From Falsochrobactrum tianjinense (GTDB lineage Bacteria > Pseudomonadota > Alphaproteobacteria > Rhizobiales > Rhizobiaceae): 64,000 nt of DNA. The notes under the pieces are model-generated. The model worked only from the letters and a program-made list of their open reading frames with translations. It made no database searches and was not told the origin of the DNA. The stretch is from assembly GCF_019100495.1 (NCBI RefSeq), contig NZ_JAHRVA010000001.1, positions 62,001-126,000 of the forward strand, given 5' to 3'. This document shows, one piece after another, positions 1-9,604 of the stretch (positions are counted from its first letter, which is position 1; each line of letters opens with the position of its first letter). The position numbers and the translations under genes were made by a program.

Positions 1-458
1 GACCCGGCACATGGCGCAATAGCTAGCTGGTCGAGCAGCGTATGCAGTAGCCGCGTCTCCTGCGGGAGCTGCGGTTGCGACGGCTTTTTCATGCGCAGAT
101 GTTCCAGCAAGGTGCGGATCAGCGGGGTCAGGCTCAGCGCACAGGCTTTCACAGGCATGTCTGCACACAACTCTTCAGCCACATAGAGCGAGCAGTAGCA
201 CGCTTCCTGGCGGTTGAGCCCTTGATGCTCGATATGTGGAGGAAGCCATATTCCATACTGTGGCGGAGCCAGCAGGTGGTTTTCACCTATGCGCACTTCC
301 ATCACACCGGTGAAGGAATAGACAAATTCACCCCAATGATGGCGATGCATGGGATAGCGTGCAGCCGGTGGCATGCAGGCAGTTCGAAAGAACAGCGGTT
401 CCGGCAAGGCTTCCGTAAAGGGAGGCTGATGAGTGGCTTTCAAGGCGATTACCGCCAT
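1..458 (-). CDS. AraC-family transcriptional regulator, N-terminal part (runs off the left edge)
   Basis: Reading the minus strand from an ATG at 458 gives 152 uninterrupted codons to the window edge. The visible part is a cupin-like sensing domain: a His-rich MHRHHWGEF stretch at residues 37-45, a short beta-barrel region, then an APPQYGIWLPPHIEH segment (residues 64-78) typical of the AraC-binding cupin fold. The DNA-binding helix-turn-helix domain would lie beyond the edge. An AGGA sequence sits about 8 bases before the ATG. It is divergent from the exporter starting at 558, with about 100 bases between them, so it probably controls that gene; this is inference. The family is clear; the effector is unknown. 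Confidence 0.8.
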   Translation of the reverse strand, partial: MAVIALKATHQPPFTEALPEPLFFRTACMPPAARYPMHRHHWGEFVYSFTGVMEVRIGENHLLAPPQYGIWLPPHIEHQGLNRQEACYCSLYVAEELCADMPVKACALSLTPLIRTLLEHLRMKKPSQPQLPQETRLLHTLLDQLAIAPCAG

Positions 459-557
459 TGTGGCAATCCTGCGTTAGATCTTGTCAGTTTTAAGCTATAT
501 ATATTATATCCGCCAAGGATACATCAATTGTTCGGATAAATCATAAGGATTCGGACA

Positions 558-1484
558 ATGGAGCGGAAGCCTGTCGACACGCATGCGTTTGGTCTGATGC
601 TTTTCGTTTGTATCAGCCTTGGCTTGCAGCAAGTCCTGCTGAAGATGACGGCTGCGGATATTTCGCCTTTGTTCCAGATTGCTCTGCGCTCTGGTGTCGG
701 AGCAGCGTTGATTGCAGCCGTAATGATCACGCGCAGGGAAATCCTGACGATAGAAAACGGCATCTGGAAACCGGGCTTGCTGGTCGGTTTGCTATTTGCA
801 CTGGAGTATCTTTTTTTGGGCGAGGGGCTGCGGCTGACCTCGGCTACCCGTGCTGTGGTTCTGCTCTATACTGCGCCAATCTTTGCAGCACTCGGCTTGC
901 ATCTTCTCGTTCCGTCGGAGCGTCTGACACCCATGCAATGGGGCGGCATCGGCATCGCCTTTGCGGGAATAGCAATTGCTTTTCTGCTGCGCGGCGCGAC
1001 CGTTCATGGCGATCTCCATGCAGTGCTCTTTGGTGATGCACTTTGCCTGCTTGCGGGCGTTACATGGGGAGCGACAACGATTGTGGTCCGTGGCTCGCGC
1101 CTTGCCGCGCTGCCTGCCAGGCAGACCTTACTTTATCAGTTGCTGATCGCCTTTGTGACTTTGTCTATTGCCTCTATAGTAATGGGACAGGCTCAAATTA
1201 ATTGGAGCGGCGTATTGATAGGCAGCTTCACATTTCAGGCCTTCATTGTTTCCTTTGCCGTATTTCTTGTCTGGTTCCATCTCCTGCGACTTTACCGTGC
1301 ATCACAGTTGGGATCGCTTTCCTTCATGACACCGATTTTTGGTGTCATTTTAAGTGCGGTCATCTTGGACGAGCCGATTGAGGCTAGTTTTGTGGTCGGC
1401 ACGGCACTGGTGATAACAGGTCTCATGGTCGTTAATGGCAAGGATGCACTGGCCGATTTTGTCCGTAGATACAGGCGAAGCTGA
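558..1484 (+). CDS. EamA/DMT-family transporter
   Basis: The 308-residue protein is almost wholly hydrophobic, with about ten predicted membrane segments arranged as two EamA repeats (roughly residues 10-140 and 150-295). This is the normal size and layout of drug/metabolite transporters, which export amino acids, metabolites or toxic compounds across the inner membrane. The start at 558 follows a TAAGGAT ribosome binding site. It faces away from the AraC-type regulator ending at 458, a common arrangement for an inducible exporter. The substrate cannot be told from sequence. Base composition is somewhat more AT-rich than the neighbouring core genes. Confidence 0.88.
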   Translation: MERKPVDTHAFGLMLFVCISLGLQQVLLKMTAADISPLFQIALRSGVGAALIAAVMITRREILTIENGIWKPGLLVGLLFALEYLFLGEGLRLTSATRAVVLLYTAPIFAALGLHLLVPSERLTPMQWGGIGIAFAGIAIAFLLRGATVHGDLHAVLFGDALCLLAGVTWGATTIVVRGSRLAALPARQTLLYQLLIAFVTLSIASIVMGQAQINWSGVLIGSFTFQAFIVSFAVFLVWFHLLRLYRASQLGSLSFMTPIFGVILSAVILDEPIEASFVVGTALVITGLMVVNGKDALADFVRRYRRS

Positions 1485-1494
1485 CAGCGATCAA

Positions 1495-2070
1495 TCAGGC
1501 CGCGTCATGCGTCTGCCGTTCAGCGGCCGGGCGGATCAGTTCGTTGATATGTTCGAGCGCATGATCGCGCACCCGCATATTGCGCAGGTGTTCCAGCGTA
1601 TTGACGACATAATCGACATTTGCTCCCGCTTCCCCATGTGCCGCCGCGATGATCGCCGCTGCATCCGCCCCCGTGAGCCCGCCCGCATATTGCGCGTGGT
1701 GCCGGTCGGCCACATAGGTCACGGCCCTGACGTCACGGCCATCGGCAAGCCGCAGGCGCAGCCATTTCTCGTGGTAGACCCGATTGGACATCTCCCGCTC
1801 GCGCAAATAGACCATCACCTCGTCCGTCATATCACCCGGCACGCGGAAGGCTATGCCAAGGCATGAGCCTCCGGCATCAAGCCCCAGTACCAGGCCGGGA
1901 TGGTCAGGTGTTCCCCGATGAACATGGGAATAGATGCACAGGGTGCGGCGATAGCCATGCAATCGCGCGCGTACAGTTTCCACATGCGCAAACCCCGGCC
2001 GCCACATCAAGGAGCCGTAGCCGAATACCCAGAAATCATTGATATGGTGCTTGTCGGTGCGCATTGTCAT
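1495..2070 (-). CDS. ChaC-like gamma-glutamylcyclotransferase
   Basis: The 191-residue product carries the hallmark GYGSLMW motif (residues 17-23) that binds the gamma-glutamyl group, followed by an arginine-rich RRTLCIYS strand and a YLREREM segment whose Glu at about residue 93 matches the family's catalytic acid. ChaC proteins cleave glutathione to 5-oxoproline and Cys-Gly in the cytosol. Length is typical for the family. The gene converges on the exporter ending at 1484 with only 10 bases between them. Activity on glutathione rather than another gamma-glutamyl compound is inferred from the family. Confidence 0.85.
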   Translation of the reverse strand: MTMRTDKHHINDFWVFGYGSLMWRPGFAHVETVRARLHGYRRTLCIYSHVHRGTPDHPGLVLGLDAGGSCLGIAFRVPGDMTDEVMVYLREREMSNRVYHEKWLRLRLADGRDVRAVTYVADRHHAQYAGGLTGADAAAIIAAAHGEAGANVDYVVNTLEHLRNMRVRDHALEHINELIRPAAERQTHDAA

Positions 2071-2282
2071 GACGATATCAATATTTATTCAATAATGGCC
2101 ATTTTTCGTCAATAATCTCCATAATCCCCGCTTTTTTTGACGAGCTGAACTTCACAAGACTCAATCCTGCCATAATATAGCCACCAGTTGAGAGGAGCAG
2201 AATAGGGTCGCCGGAACATTTTCGGGAAGTCCGGCACATCGCCGTATCGACCCATTATCCGATTGAAAGCAGGGCATTTTCA

Positions 2283-3302
2283 ATGGTGCAAACTGGAACT
2301 GAAGCCAAGAAATCCAGAACGCGCCCTATAACGATTGCGATCGTTTTTCTTGTCCTCATCGCCGCTTATACGGCAGGCTGGTTCTACGTTGCCAGCCAGC
2401 TCGAAACCCGCGCCAGAGCCGATATGGCCAAACTGTCGGCCCAGGGCGTCGGTGTAGGTTGCGAAGATTTGCATATGGGCGGCTATCCGTTGCGCGTCAA
2501 CGTGGTTTGCACCAGCATTTCATGGCAGCGGCCTTCCGCCGGCATGGCATTTCGCGCCGGACGCTTCACTTCCGGCTCACCGGTTTATGCGCCGCGCTCG
2601 CTGCGCAACGAACTGGCTGGCCCGGCTTTCATCGAGTTTCCAGGGCTGGAGCCGCTTGAGGTCAACTGGAGCGAATTCACCTCCAATACCCGCCTTGCCC
2701 GCCCCTTCCCCACCGAAATCGAACTGGATGCCCGCGATGTCACGGTTGGCCGGCGGACGGAAACGACCACCACAAAACCCATCGGCACGCTGGAGCAGAT
2801 GAATTTCCAGATGAGTAGTTCAGGCGATCTGCTCAACGTCAACGGACGCTTCGCCGCCTTCAAGCTTGCGCCCTCCATCATCGGCAATGCGAAAAGCCCG
2901 GAAATCGACGGCCTCGCCGATATTCAGATTGCCGACGCTGCGACGCTGCTTGCTCCCAGCCCTTCACCGCTCAACGAGCGCTTGCGCGGCCATAGCGGCG
3001 TAATCAATCGGGCATTTCTCTCCATGCCCAATGGCGCCATGGTTTCAGTGGTTGGACCTTTTTCCGTGGACATGGAAGGGCTGGTCGATGCCGATCTGAA
3101 GGTTACGATGGTTAACCCGCATTCCTTCGCGCAGGCCGGGCAAACGCTTTTCCCCGAACAGGGCGGCAATATCGCCACTGTGCTTTTTGCGCTTTCCGCC
3201 ATGCCAAAGGACGAAAACGGCAATCCCGTGCTGGAGATTGCCGTTCGCAAAGGCCGAGCCAAAGCAGGTTTTATTCCGCTGGGCCGCCTGCCGGAATTTT
3301 GA
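2283..3302 (+). CDS. DUF2125 domain protein, membrane-anchored
   Basis: The 339-residue protein has one N-terminal membrane segment (about residues 16-36, TIAIVFLVLIAAYTAGWFYV). A long soluble part with the YPLRVNVVC pattern of DUF2125 proteins follows, so most of the chain should face the periplasm. DUF2125 proteins are conserved in Rhizobiales and have no assigned function that I know of; the repeated strand pattern suggests an envelope role. Its last 32 bases overlap the convergent tyrC end at 3271. The DUF2125-tyrC-hisC order is usual in this bacterial group. Confidence 0.8.
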   Translation: MVQTGTEAKKSRTRPITIAIVFLVLIAAYTAGWFYVASQLETRARADMAKLSAQGVGVGCEDLHMGGYPLRVNVVCTSISWQRPSAGMAFRAGRFTSGSPVYAPRSLRNELAGPAFIEFPGLEPLEVNWSEFTSNTRLARPFPTEIELDARDVTVGRRTETTTTKPIGTLEQMNFQMSSSGDLLNVNGRFAAFKLAPSIIGNAKSPEIDGLADIQIADAATLLAPSPSPLNERLRGHSGVINRAFLSMPNGAMVSVVGPFSVDMEGLVDADLKVTMVNPHSFAQAGQTLFPEQGGNIATVLFALSAMPKDENGNPVLEIAVRKGRAKAGFIPLGRLPEF

Positions 3303-4236
3303 GCGCTTCGCTTTTAGGCTGCGCGGCCTGACGGCCGAAATCAGGCGCATCAATCTCCTGACCCGCATCGATGATGCCGCGACGAACGGCGCGCGTGCGG
3401 GTGAAAAGATCAAACAGTGCGTCGCCATCGCCCCAGCGGATCGAGCGCTGCAAGGAAGCCAGATCTTCCGAGAAGCGCCCCAGCATTTCAAGGATGGCAT
3501 CCCTGTTATGCAGGCAGACATCGCGCCACATCGTCGGGTCGGATGCGGCCAGACGAGTGAAATCGCGGAAACCGGATGCCGAATATTTGATGACTTCCGA
3601 TTTTGTTACCTGCTCCAGGTCGCTGGCCGTTCCGACAATATTGTAGGCGATGATATGCGGCAGATGCGACACGATAGCCAGCACCAGATCGTGGTGCTGC
3701 GGGTCCATCCGATCGAGGCGCGAGCCGCAGGCAACCCAGAAAGCGGTCAGCTTTTCAAGCGCTGCCGCATCCGTTTCAGGCAAGGGCGTGAGGATGCACC
3801 AGCGATTGGTGAACAGCTCGGCAAAGCCTGCATCCGGCCCAGAATACTCCGTACCCGCCAGCGGATGGCCCGGAATGAAGTGAACGCTTTGCGGCAACTC
3901 CGGCTGCATCTGCGCGATCACCGACGCTTTGGTGGAACCGACATCGGTGACGATGGCCCCCGGCTTGAGATTGGTTGCGATCTGGCGCGCAACCGTGCCG
4001 GATGAGCCGACCGGCACCGAGACGATGACGAGATCGGCGTCGCGCACAACCTCGGCGCTATCGGTGCTGTAGCTGTCGCCGAGGCCAAGCTCTTCGGCAC
4101 GCTTGAGGGTTTCAGCGCTGCGCGTGGCGATAGCGATATGACCCGCAAGCTTTTCGCGGCGGATGACGCGCGCCAGTGATGAGCCTATGAGGCCGACGCC
4201 GACCAGTGCAATTTTGTCAAAATGGATCGTAGACAT
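3271..4236 (-). CDS. tyrC: Prephenate/arogenate dehydrogenase
   Basis: This 321-residue enzyme makes 4-hydroxyphenylpyruvate (or tyrosine from arogenate) by NAD(P)-dependent oxidative decarboxylation, the committed step to tyrosine. The N-terminus has the Rossmann motif VGVGLIGSS (about residues 12-20), then ATRS and TDVGSTKASV. The prephenate-binding region FIPGHPLAGTEYSG follows, with the conserved His of this motif. The C-terminal half is the helical dimerisation domain. It starts 4 bases after the hisC stop, so the two are surely co-transcribed. No chorismate mutase or ACT domain is fused to it. Confidence 0.93.
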   Translation of the reverse strand: MSTIHFDKIALVGVGLIGSSLARVIRREKLAGHIAIATRSAETLKRAEELGLGDSYSTDSAEVVRDADLVIVSVPVGSSGTVARQIATNLKPGAIVTDVGSTKASVIAQMQPELPQSVHFIPGHPLAGTEYSGPDAGFAELFTNRWCILTPLPETDAAALEKLTAFWVACGSRLDRMDPQHHDLVLAIVSHLPHIIAYNIVGTASDLEQVTKSEVIKYSASGFRDFTRLAASDPTMWRDVCLHNRDAILEMLGRFSEDLASLQRSIRWGDGDALFDLFTRTRAVRRGIIDAGQEIDAPDFGRQAAQPKSEALKIPAGGPAE

Positions 4237-4240
4237 TGTT

Positions 4241-5347
4241 CTATTTTAAAAACTCTGTGAGAGCGGCCACGACGCCGCGATTGGCTTCTTCCGGTCCGAC
4301 TGTCATGCGCAGCGCGTTGGGGAAACCGTATCCGCCAACGCGGCGCAGGATATAGCCGCGCCGTGAGAGCCACTCATCCGCCTTGTCCGCCGTGTGGGCG
4401 GCATCCTCGGGGAAATGGATCAACAGGAAGTTCGTCACCGATGGCGTGACGCGCAGGCCAAGCTTCGTGAATTCATCGCTCAGCCATGCCAGCCATTTTT
4501 CATTATAGGCCACCGACTTTTCGACATGGGCGCGGTCGCGGATCGCAGCCGAGCCTGCGGCAATCGCCGCCGAGTTCATGTTGAAGGGACCGCGAATGCG
4601 GTTGACCGCATCGATGACATGCAGGGGGCCATACATCCAGCCGATACGCAGGCCCGGCAGGCCATGGATTTTCGAGAATGTGCGCGTCATGACGACATTC
4701 TCGCTCGACGAGACCAATTCGAGGCCGGCCTCGTAATCGTTGCGGCGCACATATTCGGCATAGGCCGCATCGAGCACCAGCAGGACATGCTTCGGCAGGC
4801 TGGCATGCAGGCGGCGCACTTCCTCGAACGGCAGATAGGTGCCGGTCGGGTTGGCCGGATTGGCGATGAAAACCAGCTTCGTGCGCGCCGAAACACCAGC
4901 CAGGATCGCATCCACATCGATGTGCTCATCCTTTTCGCGCACCGTGACGGGCGTAGCGCCCGCAGCCATCGTCTGGATTTTATAGACGGCAAAGCCATGC
5001 TCGGTGATAATAGCTTCATCGCCGGGCGCAAGATAGGTCTGGCACAGAAGCCCCAGCAGCTCATCCGAGCCGTTGCCGCAGATAATATTGGCGACATTGA
5101 GCCCCTGCACTTCGGCGATAGCCTGACGCAGCGCCAGCGCCTGCCCGTCGGGATATATGGACAGATGGTCGGTACAATATCGATAGGCCTCGATCGCATG
5201 GGGGCTGGGGCCGATCGGCGTCTCGTTGGAGGAAAGCTTATAGACCTTGGCAACACCTTCCACATGCTCCTTGCCCGGCACATAGGCTGCGATATCGAGC
5301 AGGCCTGCCTTGGGCTGGGGACGGGTGAGGTTTTGCTGTTCGGTCAT
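4241..5347 (-). CDS. hisC: Histidinol-phosphate aminotransferase
   Basis: A 368-residue fold-type I PLP enzyme that transfers an amino group from glutamate to imidazole-acetol phosphate in histidine synthesis. Enzymes of this family often also act on aromatic keto acids, which fits its coupling to tyrC just downstream. Visible landmarks are [13 protein letters not shown] (residues 37-49), GNGSDELL (91-98), the substrate loop ANPANPTGT (162-170), DAAYAEY (193-199) and the PLP-binding Lys in [15 protein letters not shown] (Lys about 226). Length and start are standard. Confidence 0.93.
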   Translation of the reverse strand: MTEQQNLTRPQPKAGLLDIAAYVPGKEHVEGVAKVYKLSSNETPIGPSPHAIEAYRYCTDHLSIYPDGQALALRQAIAEVQGLNVANIICGNGSDELLGLLCQTYLAPGDEAIITEHGFAVYKIQTMAAGATPVTVREKDEHIDVDAILAGVSARTKLVFIANPANPTGTYLPFEEVRRLHASLPKHVLLVLDAAYAEYVRRNDYEAGLELVSSSENVVMTRTFSKIHGLPGLRIGWMYGPLHVIDAVNRIRGPFNMNSAAIAAGSAAIRDRAHVEKSVAYNEKWLAWLSDEFTKLGLRVTPSVTNFLLIHFPEDAAHTADKADEWLSRRGYILRRVGGYGFPNALRMTVGPEEANRGVVAALTEFLK

Positions 5348-5440
5348 GATTTGGCTCCGCCAAAAGGACTAATGATAAGGTTACGCAGGGGGCATAAACC
5401 GCCATCGCGCGCAAGTCGAGGAAAACCTTATCTGCCTGCG

Positions 5441-6190
5441 CTAACTGTCTTTGCGCAAGCCCCCGACTGGCCTGCCGTGCGGTGCCAGCACCGGCACGAA
5501 GACCCGGCGCGAGGAACGCTGTGCCACCGGGAGTCCCTGATAGAGCCGCTTCTGAGCTTCAACCACCAGCACCCCGGCGAAAAGCGGCCACAGCCTCCGT
5601 CCCATCCCCTCCAGCGCCATGCAGGGACGGATCATCCAGCGCCGGGTTACGGGCGGAAAATGCAGAGAATTGCTGAGCGCGCTGACAGTGAAATTGGCTT
5701 CGCGCAGCAGCGCCGCCAATTGCGTGCGGCTATAGGGACGCCCGCTGCCAAACGGCGTATGGTCGAGACGCGCCCAGACGCCGCGCCGGTTGGGCACCAC
5801 GATCACAAGCCGCCCATTGGGCGCCAGCACACGCCACATCTCTTTCAGCGTTTCAGCAGCGTTTTCGGCATATTCAAGCGCATGCACCATCAATATACGG
5901 TCAATCGAGGAATCAGGCAGCGGCAATTCCTCATCGAAAACCAGCACGGTCGCGGATTTTTCCATCGAAGGCCACGCAATCGCACCCTGACCGGCAGGCA
6001 TGAAAGCGAAGCTGCGCTCGGTATCGGCGCTGAAACGGTCGAGATAGGGTAGGCTGTAGCCAAGCCCCACCAGCCGTTCGCCCGGCACAGGCTCCCACAG
6101 TGCGGTCAGCGCCATGCGGATGGCGCGCTCGGTCAGATGGCCAAGCGTTGTGTCGTAAAAGGCGCGTAATTCGATAATGTCCGGGTGCAT
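5441..6190 (-). CDS. Class I SAM-dependent methyltransferase
   Basis: The 249-residue protein has a methyltransferase core: a glycine-containing first strand (RLVGLGYSLPYL, about residues 39-50) and the motif LPLPDSSIDRILMVHALEY around residues 90-108, in which SSIDRILMVHALEY is the usual post-II/IV segment. ETLKEMWRVLAPNGRLVIVVP follows in two pieces. Such proteins methylate small molecules or quinone-like substrates; nothing here fixes the target. It lies 93 bases upstream of hisC on the same strand and may share its transcript. Confidence 0.8.
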   Translation of the reverse strand: MHPDIIELRAFYDTTLGHLTERAIRMALTALWEPVPGERLVGLGYSLPYLDRFSADTERSFAFMPAGQGAIAWPSMEKSATVLVFDEELPLPDSSIDRILMVHALEYAENAAETLKEMWRVLAPNGRLVIVVPNRRGVWARLDHTPFGSGRPYSRTQLAALLREANFTVSALSNSLHFPPVTRRWMIRPCMALEGMGRRLWPLFAGVLVVEAQKRLYQGLPVAQRSSRRVFVPVLAPHGRPVGGLRKDS

Positions 6191-6331
6191 GTCGGCAGGC
6201 TATCCCAAATCGCTGCAATGGGAAATGGATAAGCCATACTCCGATTTGCGCAACGGGCTGTAATTTTACAAAACAATGCTATAGACCGTGGCTTTCAAGC
6301 CCTCGCGGCGCCAAGATCAGGAGACCGGCAG

Positions 6332-6868
6332 ATGCCAGAAGTCGGCGGCAAGACCATAGACGTGCTTTTCAGCGCGGAAGAAATCGCCTCGCGAAATCTC
6401 GCGCTTGCGCAGGATATTGCAAGACATAAATTTCACGATCTTCTGACGGTTTCCATCCTCAAGGGATCGTTTATTTTCGCAGCCGATCTTATCCGCGCCA
6501 TGCATAATGCCGGTATCGAGCCTGACGTCGAATTCATCACCGTATCAAGTTATGGCGCGGGCAAGACCAGCGGCGAAGTCCGCCTTCTGCGCGATATAGA
6601 CAGCGATGTGCACGACCGCGACGTGCTGCTGATCGATGATATTCTCGAATCGGGCAAGACGCTGAAATTCGTGCGCGACCTGATGCTCGAACGCGGGGCG
6701 CGCAGTGTCAGCATCGCCGTGCTGCTCGACAAAAACATGCGGCGCAAGGTCGATCTCAATGCGGACTTCGTGGCCTTTGAATGCCCGGATTATTTCGTCG
6801 TCGGCTATGGCATGGATGTGGCTCATGCCTTCCGCCAATTGCCCTATGTCGGGCATGTGAGGGACTAA
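6332..6868 (+). CDS. hpt: Hypoxanthine phosphoribosyltransferase
   Basis: A 178-residue type I phosphoribosyltransferase for purine salvage, converting hypoxanthine (and usually guanine) plus PRPP into IMP or GMP. The PRPP-binding loop reads LLIDDILESGKT at residues 99-110, and the flexible loop before it contains SSYGAGKTSGEV (72-83). The base-binding Lys-Val pair and FVVGYGMD lie near the C-terminus. Size matches bacterial Hpt. It stands alone on its strand, divergent from the methyltransferase at 6190 with 141 bases between, which must hold both promoters. Confidence 0.92.
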   Translation: MPEVGGKTIDVLFSAEEIASRNLALAQDIARHKFHDLLTVSILKGSFIFAADLIRAMHNAGIEPDVEFITVSSYGAGKTSGEVRLLRDIDSDVHDRDVLLIDDILESGKTLKFVRDLMLERGARSVSIAVLLDKNMRRKVDLNADFVAFECPDYFVVGYGMDVAHAFRQLPYVGHVRD

Positions 6869-6870
6869 CT

Positions 6871-9519
6871 TCAGTCGAATTTCAGCAGCCGCTGAAGATA
6901 TTCCTTCTCCATCTGCGGCGTCAGCGCATTGCCGAGCTTGCGGCGGATTTCATCAAGGATTTCGCGTGCGCGCTGAATATCGATCTCGCCCGGTATCTTG
7001 ACGTCATTGCCAAAATCCGGGCCGCCATTACCAGGCTGGCGGCCAAGCGGATCGCGTCCGTTCTGACCGTTCTGGCCCTGGCCGTCCTGCCCCATGGCCT
7101 GCTGCATCTGGCGCATCATGTCACGACCGCCACGCCTGAGCGCATCGAGCGCATTTCCCTGCTCGTCGCTTGCTTCCGAACCTTCGCTGCGACCGAGCGC
7201 GTCACCGGCATTGCCCATGGATTTTCCTGCATCGGAGAAATCCTGATTGGGATCGATACCCATGCTCTTGAGATCATCGGTCAGCCTTTGCAGTTCCGAT
7301 TGAAGACCTTGCTGGCGTTGCTGCAATTTGCGCATGGCTTCCGCCATTTCCGGCGGCACATCACCTGATGGACCGCCCTGCTGCGATCCGCCGTCTCCCA
7401 GCATGCCGTCATCGCCGGGGAATGGCTGGTCTTCCCAGAACTCGCCGTCGCTGCCGCCAAACTGCTGCTGCATCTGCTGGTCGAGTTTGAACGTCTCGTT
7501 CATCAATTGCTGCTGCTTGCGCATCATTTCGCCAAGCTTGTTCATCTGCTGCTGCATCTGTCCCGCCTGGCCCTGCTGTCCCTGCCCTTGCTGGCCGGGC
7601 TGCGCCTGCTGTCCCATTTGCAGATTGTTCATCAGTTCCTGCAATTGCGACAAAAGCTGTTCGGCCTGATCGCGCGAGCCCTGGCGCGCCAGATTTTCGA
7701 TCTGGTCCATCATGCGTTGCAGATCCTTGTCCGTCAGCATCCGCGCATTCGGATCCATAGGCGTGTTGCGGGCATTGGGGTTTTGCTGCTGGCGCTGGGC
7801 AAACTCACGCAGGAAATCCTGCATCGCCTTGCGCAGTTCCGCCGAAAGTTTTTCGATCTCCTCCTGCGAAGCGCCGCTCTGAAGCGCATCGCGCAATGCT
7901 TCCTGCGCCTGCCGCAGCCGCCTTTCCGCCGCCGACAGATTACCGTCTTCAATACCCCGCGCCACCTGCCACATATAATCTGCCGTATCGCGCAGGGCGT
8001 CGTCGCCTGTGGCAAGGCGGAGCCTGCTGTGGATGGTTGCAAGCCCCAGATAATGGGCCATGTTCTGAATGGTTTCTTCCGGGCGCAGCATGAGCGCCGA
8101 CAGCATATCGCGCACATGATCGCGCTGCATGGCGTCGAGCGCCAGAATACGGCGTTGCTCGACAATGGCGCGCGCCAGCGGATTGGAGAAAGGCCGCTCC
8201 GGCAGCGTTATGATCTTCGTCTCGCTACGAGCGCCATTGCCTGCGGCATCGGTGACGACCAGCGTCAGCGCCACTTTCTCGCCTGCCCACGGATGCTCGG
8301 TCAGGTCCTTGGCAGTCGTAGCCTCTTTGGTTCCGCGTCTGGGCAGGGCCAATGGCAGTTCCGGCGCATCGTAAAGAGGTAGCGCTTGCTCTTCCTCTTC
8401 CTCGTCCATATCAAGCGGCACGATTTCGCCATAGGCCTTGGCCGGACCATAATCGTCGTGGATCTCATAGGCAAGCTGCAAGGTGCCGTTGAGCGCGCGG
8501 CCAGGCTCCTTGGTGAAGCGGATAGTGGGCGGATTGTCGGGCGTTACCGCGAAGCTCCACTGCGCGCTGGTGCGTGACAGCGACAATGTCTCATTCTGCT
8601 GGAGATCGTAGCGGAAATTGCGGCTGCCATCGACCACGGCCTGCTCTGCTGCGGCCTGTTCGCTCTCCCTGGGCGAGTCGGAGGGAGCGACGGGCGCAAT
8701 TTCACGGCTATGACCCGTGGCATCGGTTGCCGTAAGGCGTTCGGAACCACCACCGATCACGCGAATGGAAACGATGCTTCCCTGCGGGACGCCTATAGTT
8801 CCTGCGGTCGCAGCGGCTTGCTCATCCGCACTTAGAAAAATCGGCGCGCGTCCCGTATAAGCGGGCGGTGTCACCCATGCATCGATGCGCGCAATAGCCG
8901 TATCTCCGCCCGGACGGATATTGAAGGCATCGGCAATATGTCCGCTGCCAGAGCCGAAACTATAGGCAAAAGCGGTCACGAAAAGCAGGGCTATGACGGC
9001 GCGCAGCCCCAGCGGATCGCGTTCGGGAACGCGCGGACGCGGCAGGCCGGATTGCAGCCCCTTGAGCCGTTCGGCCATGCGGCGCTGATGCTCGCGCCAC
9101 AGCGCGACCGTGAAGGGATCGTTTGCGCCCGTTGCCATATGTCCGCTCTGCACCGCCAGCGGTTCGTGAACAAGGCCGTTCGCCTTCTCGATATGCGCGG
9201 TAATCTCAAGAGCCGTGGGAGAGCGGAAGCGCGACGGCAGATAGAGCCCCGCCAGCGCCGCCACGGCAAACAGGGCGAGAACGGCGATATGCAGCCAGCG
9301 CGGCATGAGCGCGAAAAGACCGAACCAGCTCAGACTGGCAAAAAACGCAGCCAGCGCGATCAGCGGCAGCACCAGCGGCCAGAGTCTTTCAAATCCGATG
9401 ATGAGAACACTGCGCAGATGCAGGCGGCGCAAGGATGCACCTTCGCCGGAAAACAGGCGAAGCAGTGCATCACGCTTGCGTGTACGCAAGTCCTTGCTGT
9501 TTTCGCTGCGCTGCGTCAT
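6871..9519 (-). CDS. TIGR02302-type (DUF4175) membrane protein with Gln-rich tail
   Basis: A large 882-residue protein. The first about 100 residues hold two close hydrophobic segments (LIALAAFFASLSWFGLFALM and IAVLALFAVAALAGLY) and a third lies near residue 180 (AVIALLFVTAFAYSF). A long soluble part follows. From about residue 590 to 830 it becomes strongly rich in Gln, Met and Gly, with helix-forming MQQQ repeats that look like coiled coil. This architecture fits the Rhizobiales family TIGR02302, whose function is unknown; an envelope role is likely. The stop lies only 2 bases from the convergent hpt stop. It is just downstream of lysA, the usual context. Confidence 0.82.
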   Translation of the reverse strand: MTQRSENSKDLRTRKRDALLRLFSGEGASLRRLHLRSVLIIGFERLWPLVLPLIALAAFFASLSWFGLFALMPRWLHIAVLALFAVAALAGLYLPSRFRSPTALEITAHIEKANGLVHEPLAVQSGHMATGANDPFTVALWREHQRRMAERLKGLQSGLPRPRVPERDPLGLRAVIALLFVTAFAYSFGSGSGHIADAFNIRPGGDTAIARIDAWVTPPAYTGRAPIFLSADEQAAATAGTIGVPQGSIVSIRVIGGGSERLTATDATGHSREIAPVAPSDSPRESEQAAAEQAVVDGSRNFRYDLQQNETLSLSRTSAQWSFAVTPDNPPTIRFTKEPGRALNGTLQLAYEIHDDYGPAKAYGEIVPLDMDEEEEEQALPLYDAPELPLALPRRGTKEATTAKDLTEHPWAGEKVALTLVVTDAAGNGARSETKIITLPERPFSNPLARAIVEQRRILALDAMQRDHVRDMLSALMLRPEETIQNMAHYLGLATIHSRLRLATGDDALRDTADYMWQVARGIEDGNLSAAERRLRQAQEALRDALQSGASQEEIEKLSAELRKAMQDFLREFAQRQQQNPNARNTPMDPNARMLTDKDLQRMMDQIENLARQGSRDQAEQLLSQLQELMNNLQMGQQAQPGQQGQGQQGQAGQMQQQMNKLGEMMRKQQQLMNETFKLDQQMQQQFGGSDGEFWEDQPFPGDDGMLGDGGSQQGGPSGDVPPEMAEAMRKLQQRQQGLQSELQRLTDDLKSMGIDPNQDFSDAGKSMGNAGDALGRSEGSEASDEQGNALDALRRGGRDMMRQMQQAMGQDGQGQNGQNGRDPLGRQPGNGGPDFGNDVKIPGEIDIQRAREILDEIRRKLGNALTPQMEKEYLQRLLKFD

Positions 9520-9604
9520 CCGGGCTTTCTGCTGCGTGTTCCGGTTAAGTCCTCATACTTAGAATAACACGCATCATGGCAAAGACGAGGCTTACGTCGA
9601 TAAA

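Noticed and set aside
75-539. A 154-codon plus-strand frame at the left edge
   Set aside because: The minus strand encodes a recognisable AraC-type cupin domain across the same bases; the plus-strand frame is its shadow.
2210-2235. Small inverted repeat GCCGGA/TCCGGC before the DUF2125 gene
   Set aside because: Six base pairs with a 14-base loop is weak, and nothing supports a function.
4394-6052. A 552-codon plus-strand frame antisense to hisC and the methyltransferase gene
   Set aside because: It spans two recognised genes and their gap, lacks domains, and has no ribosome site of note.
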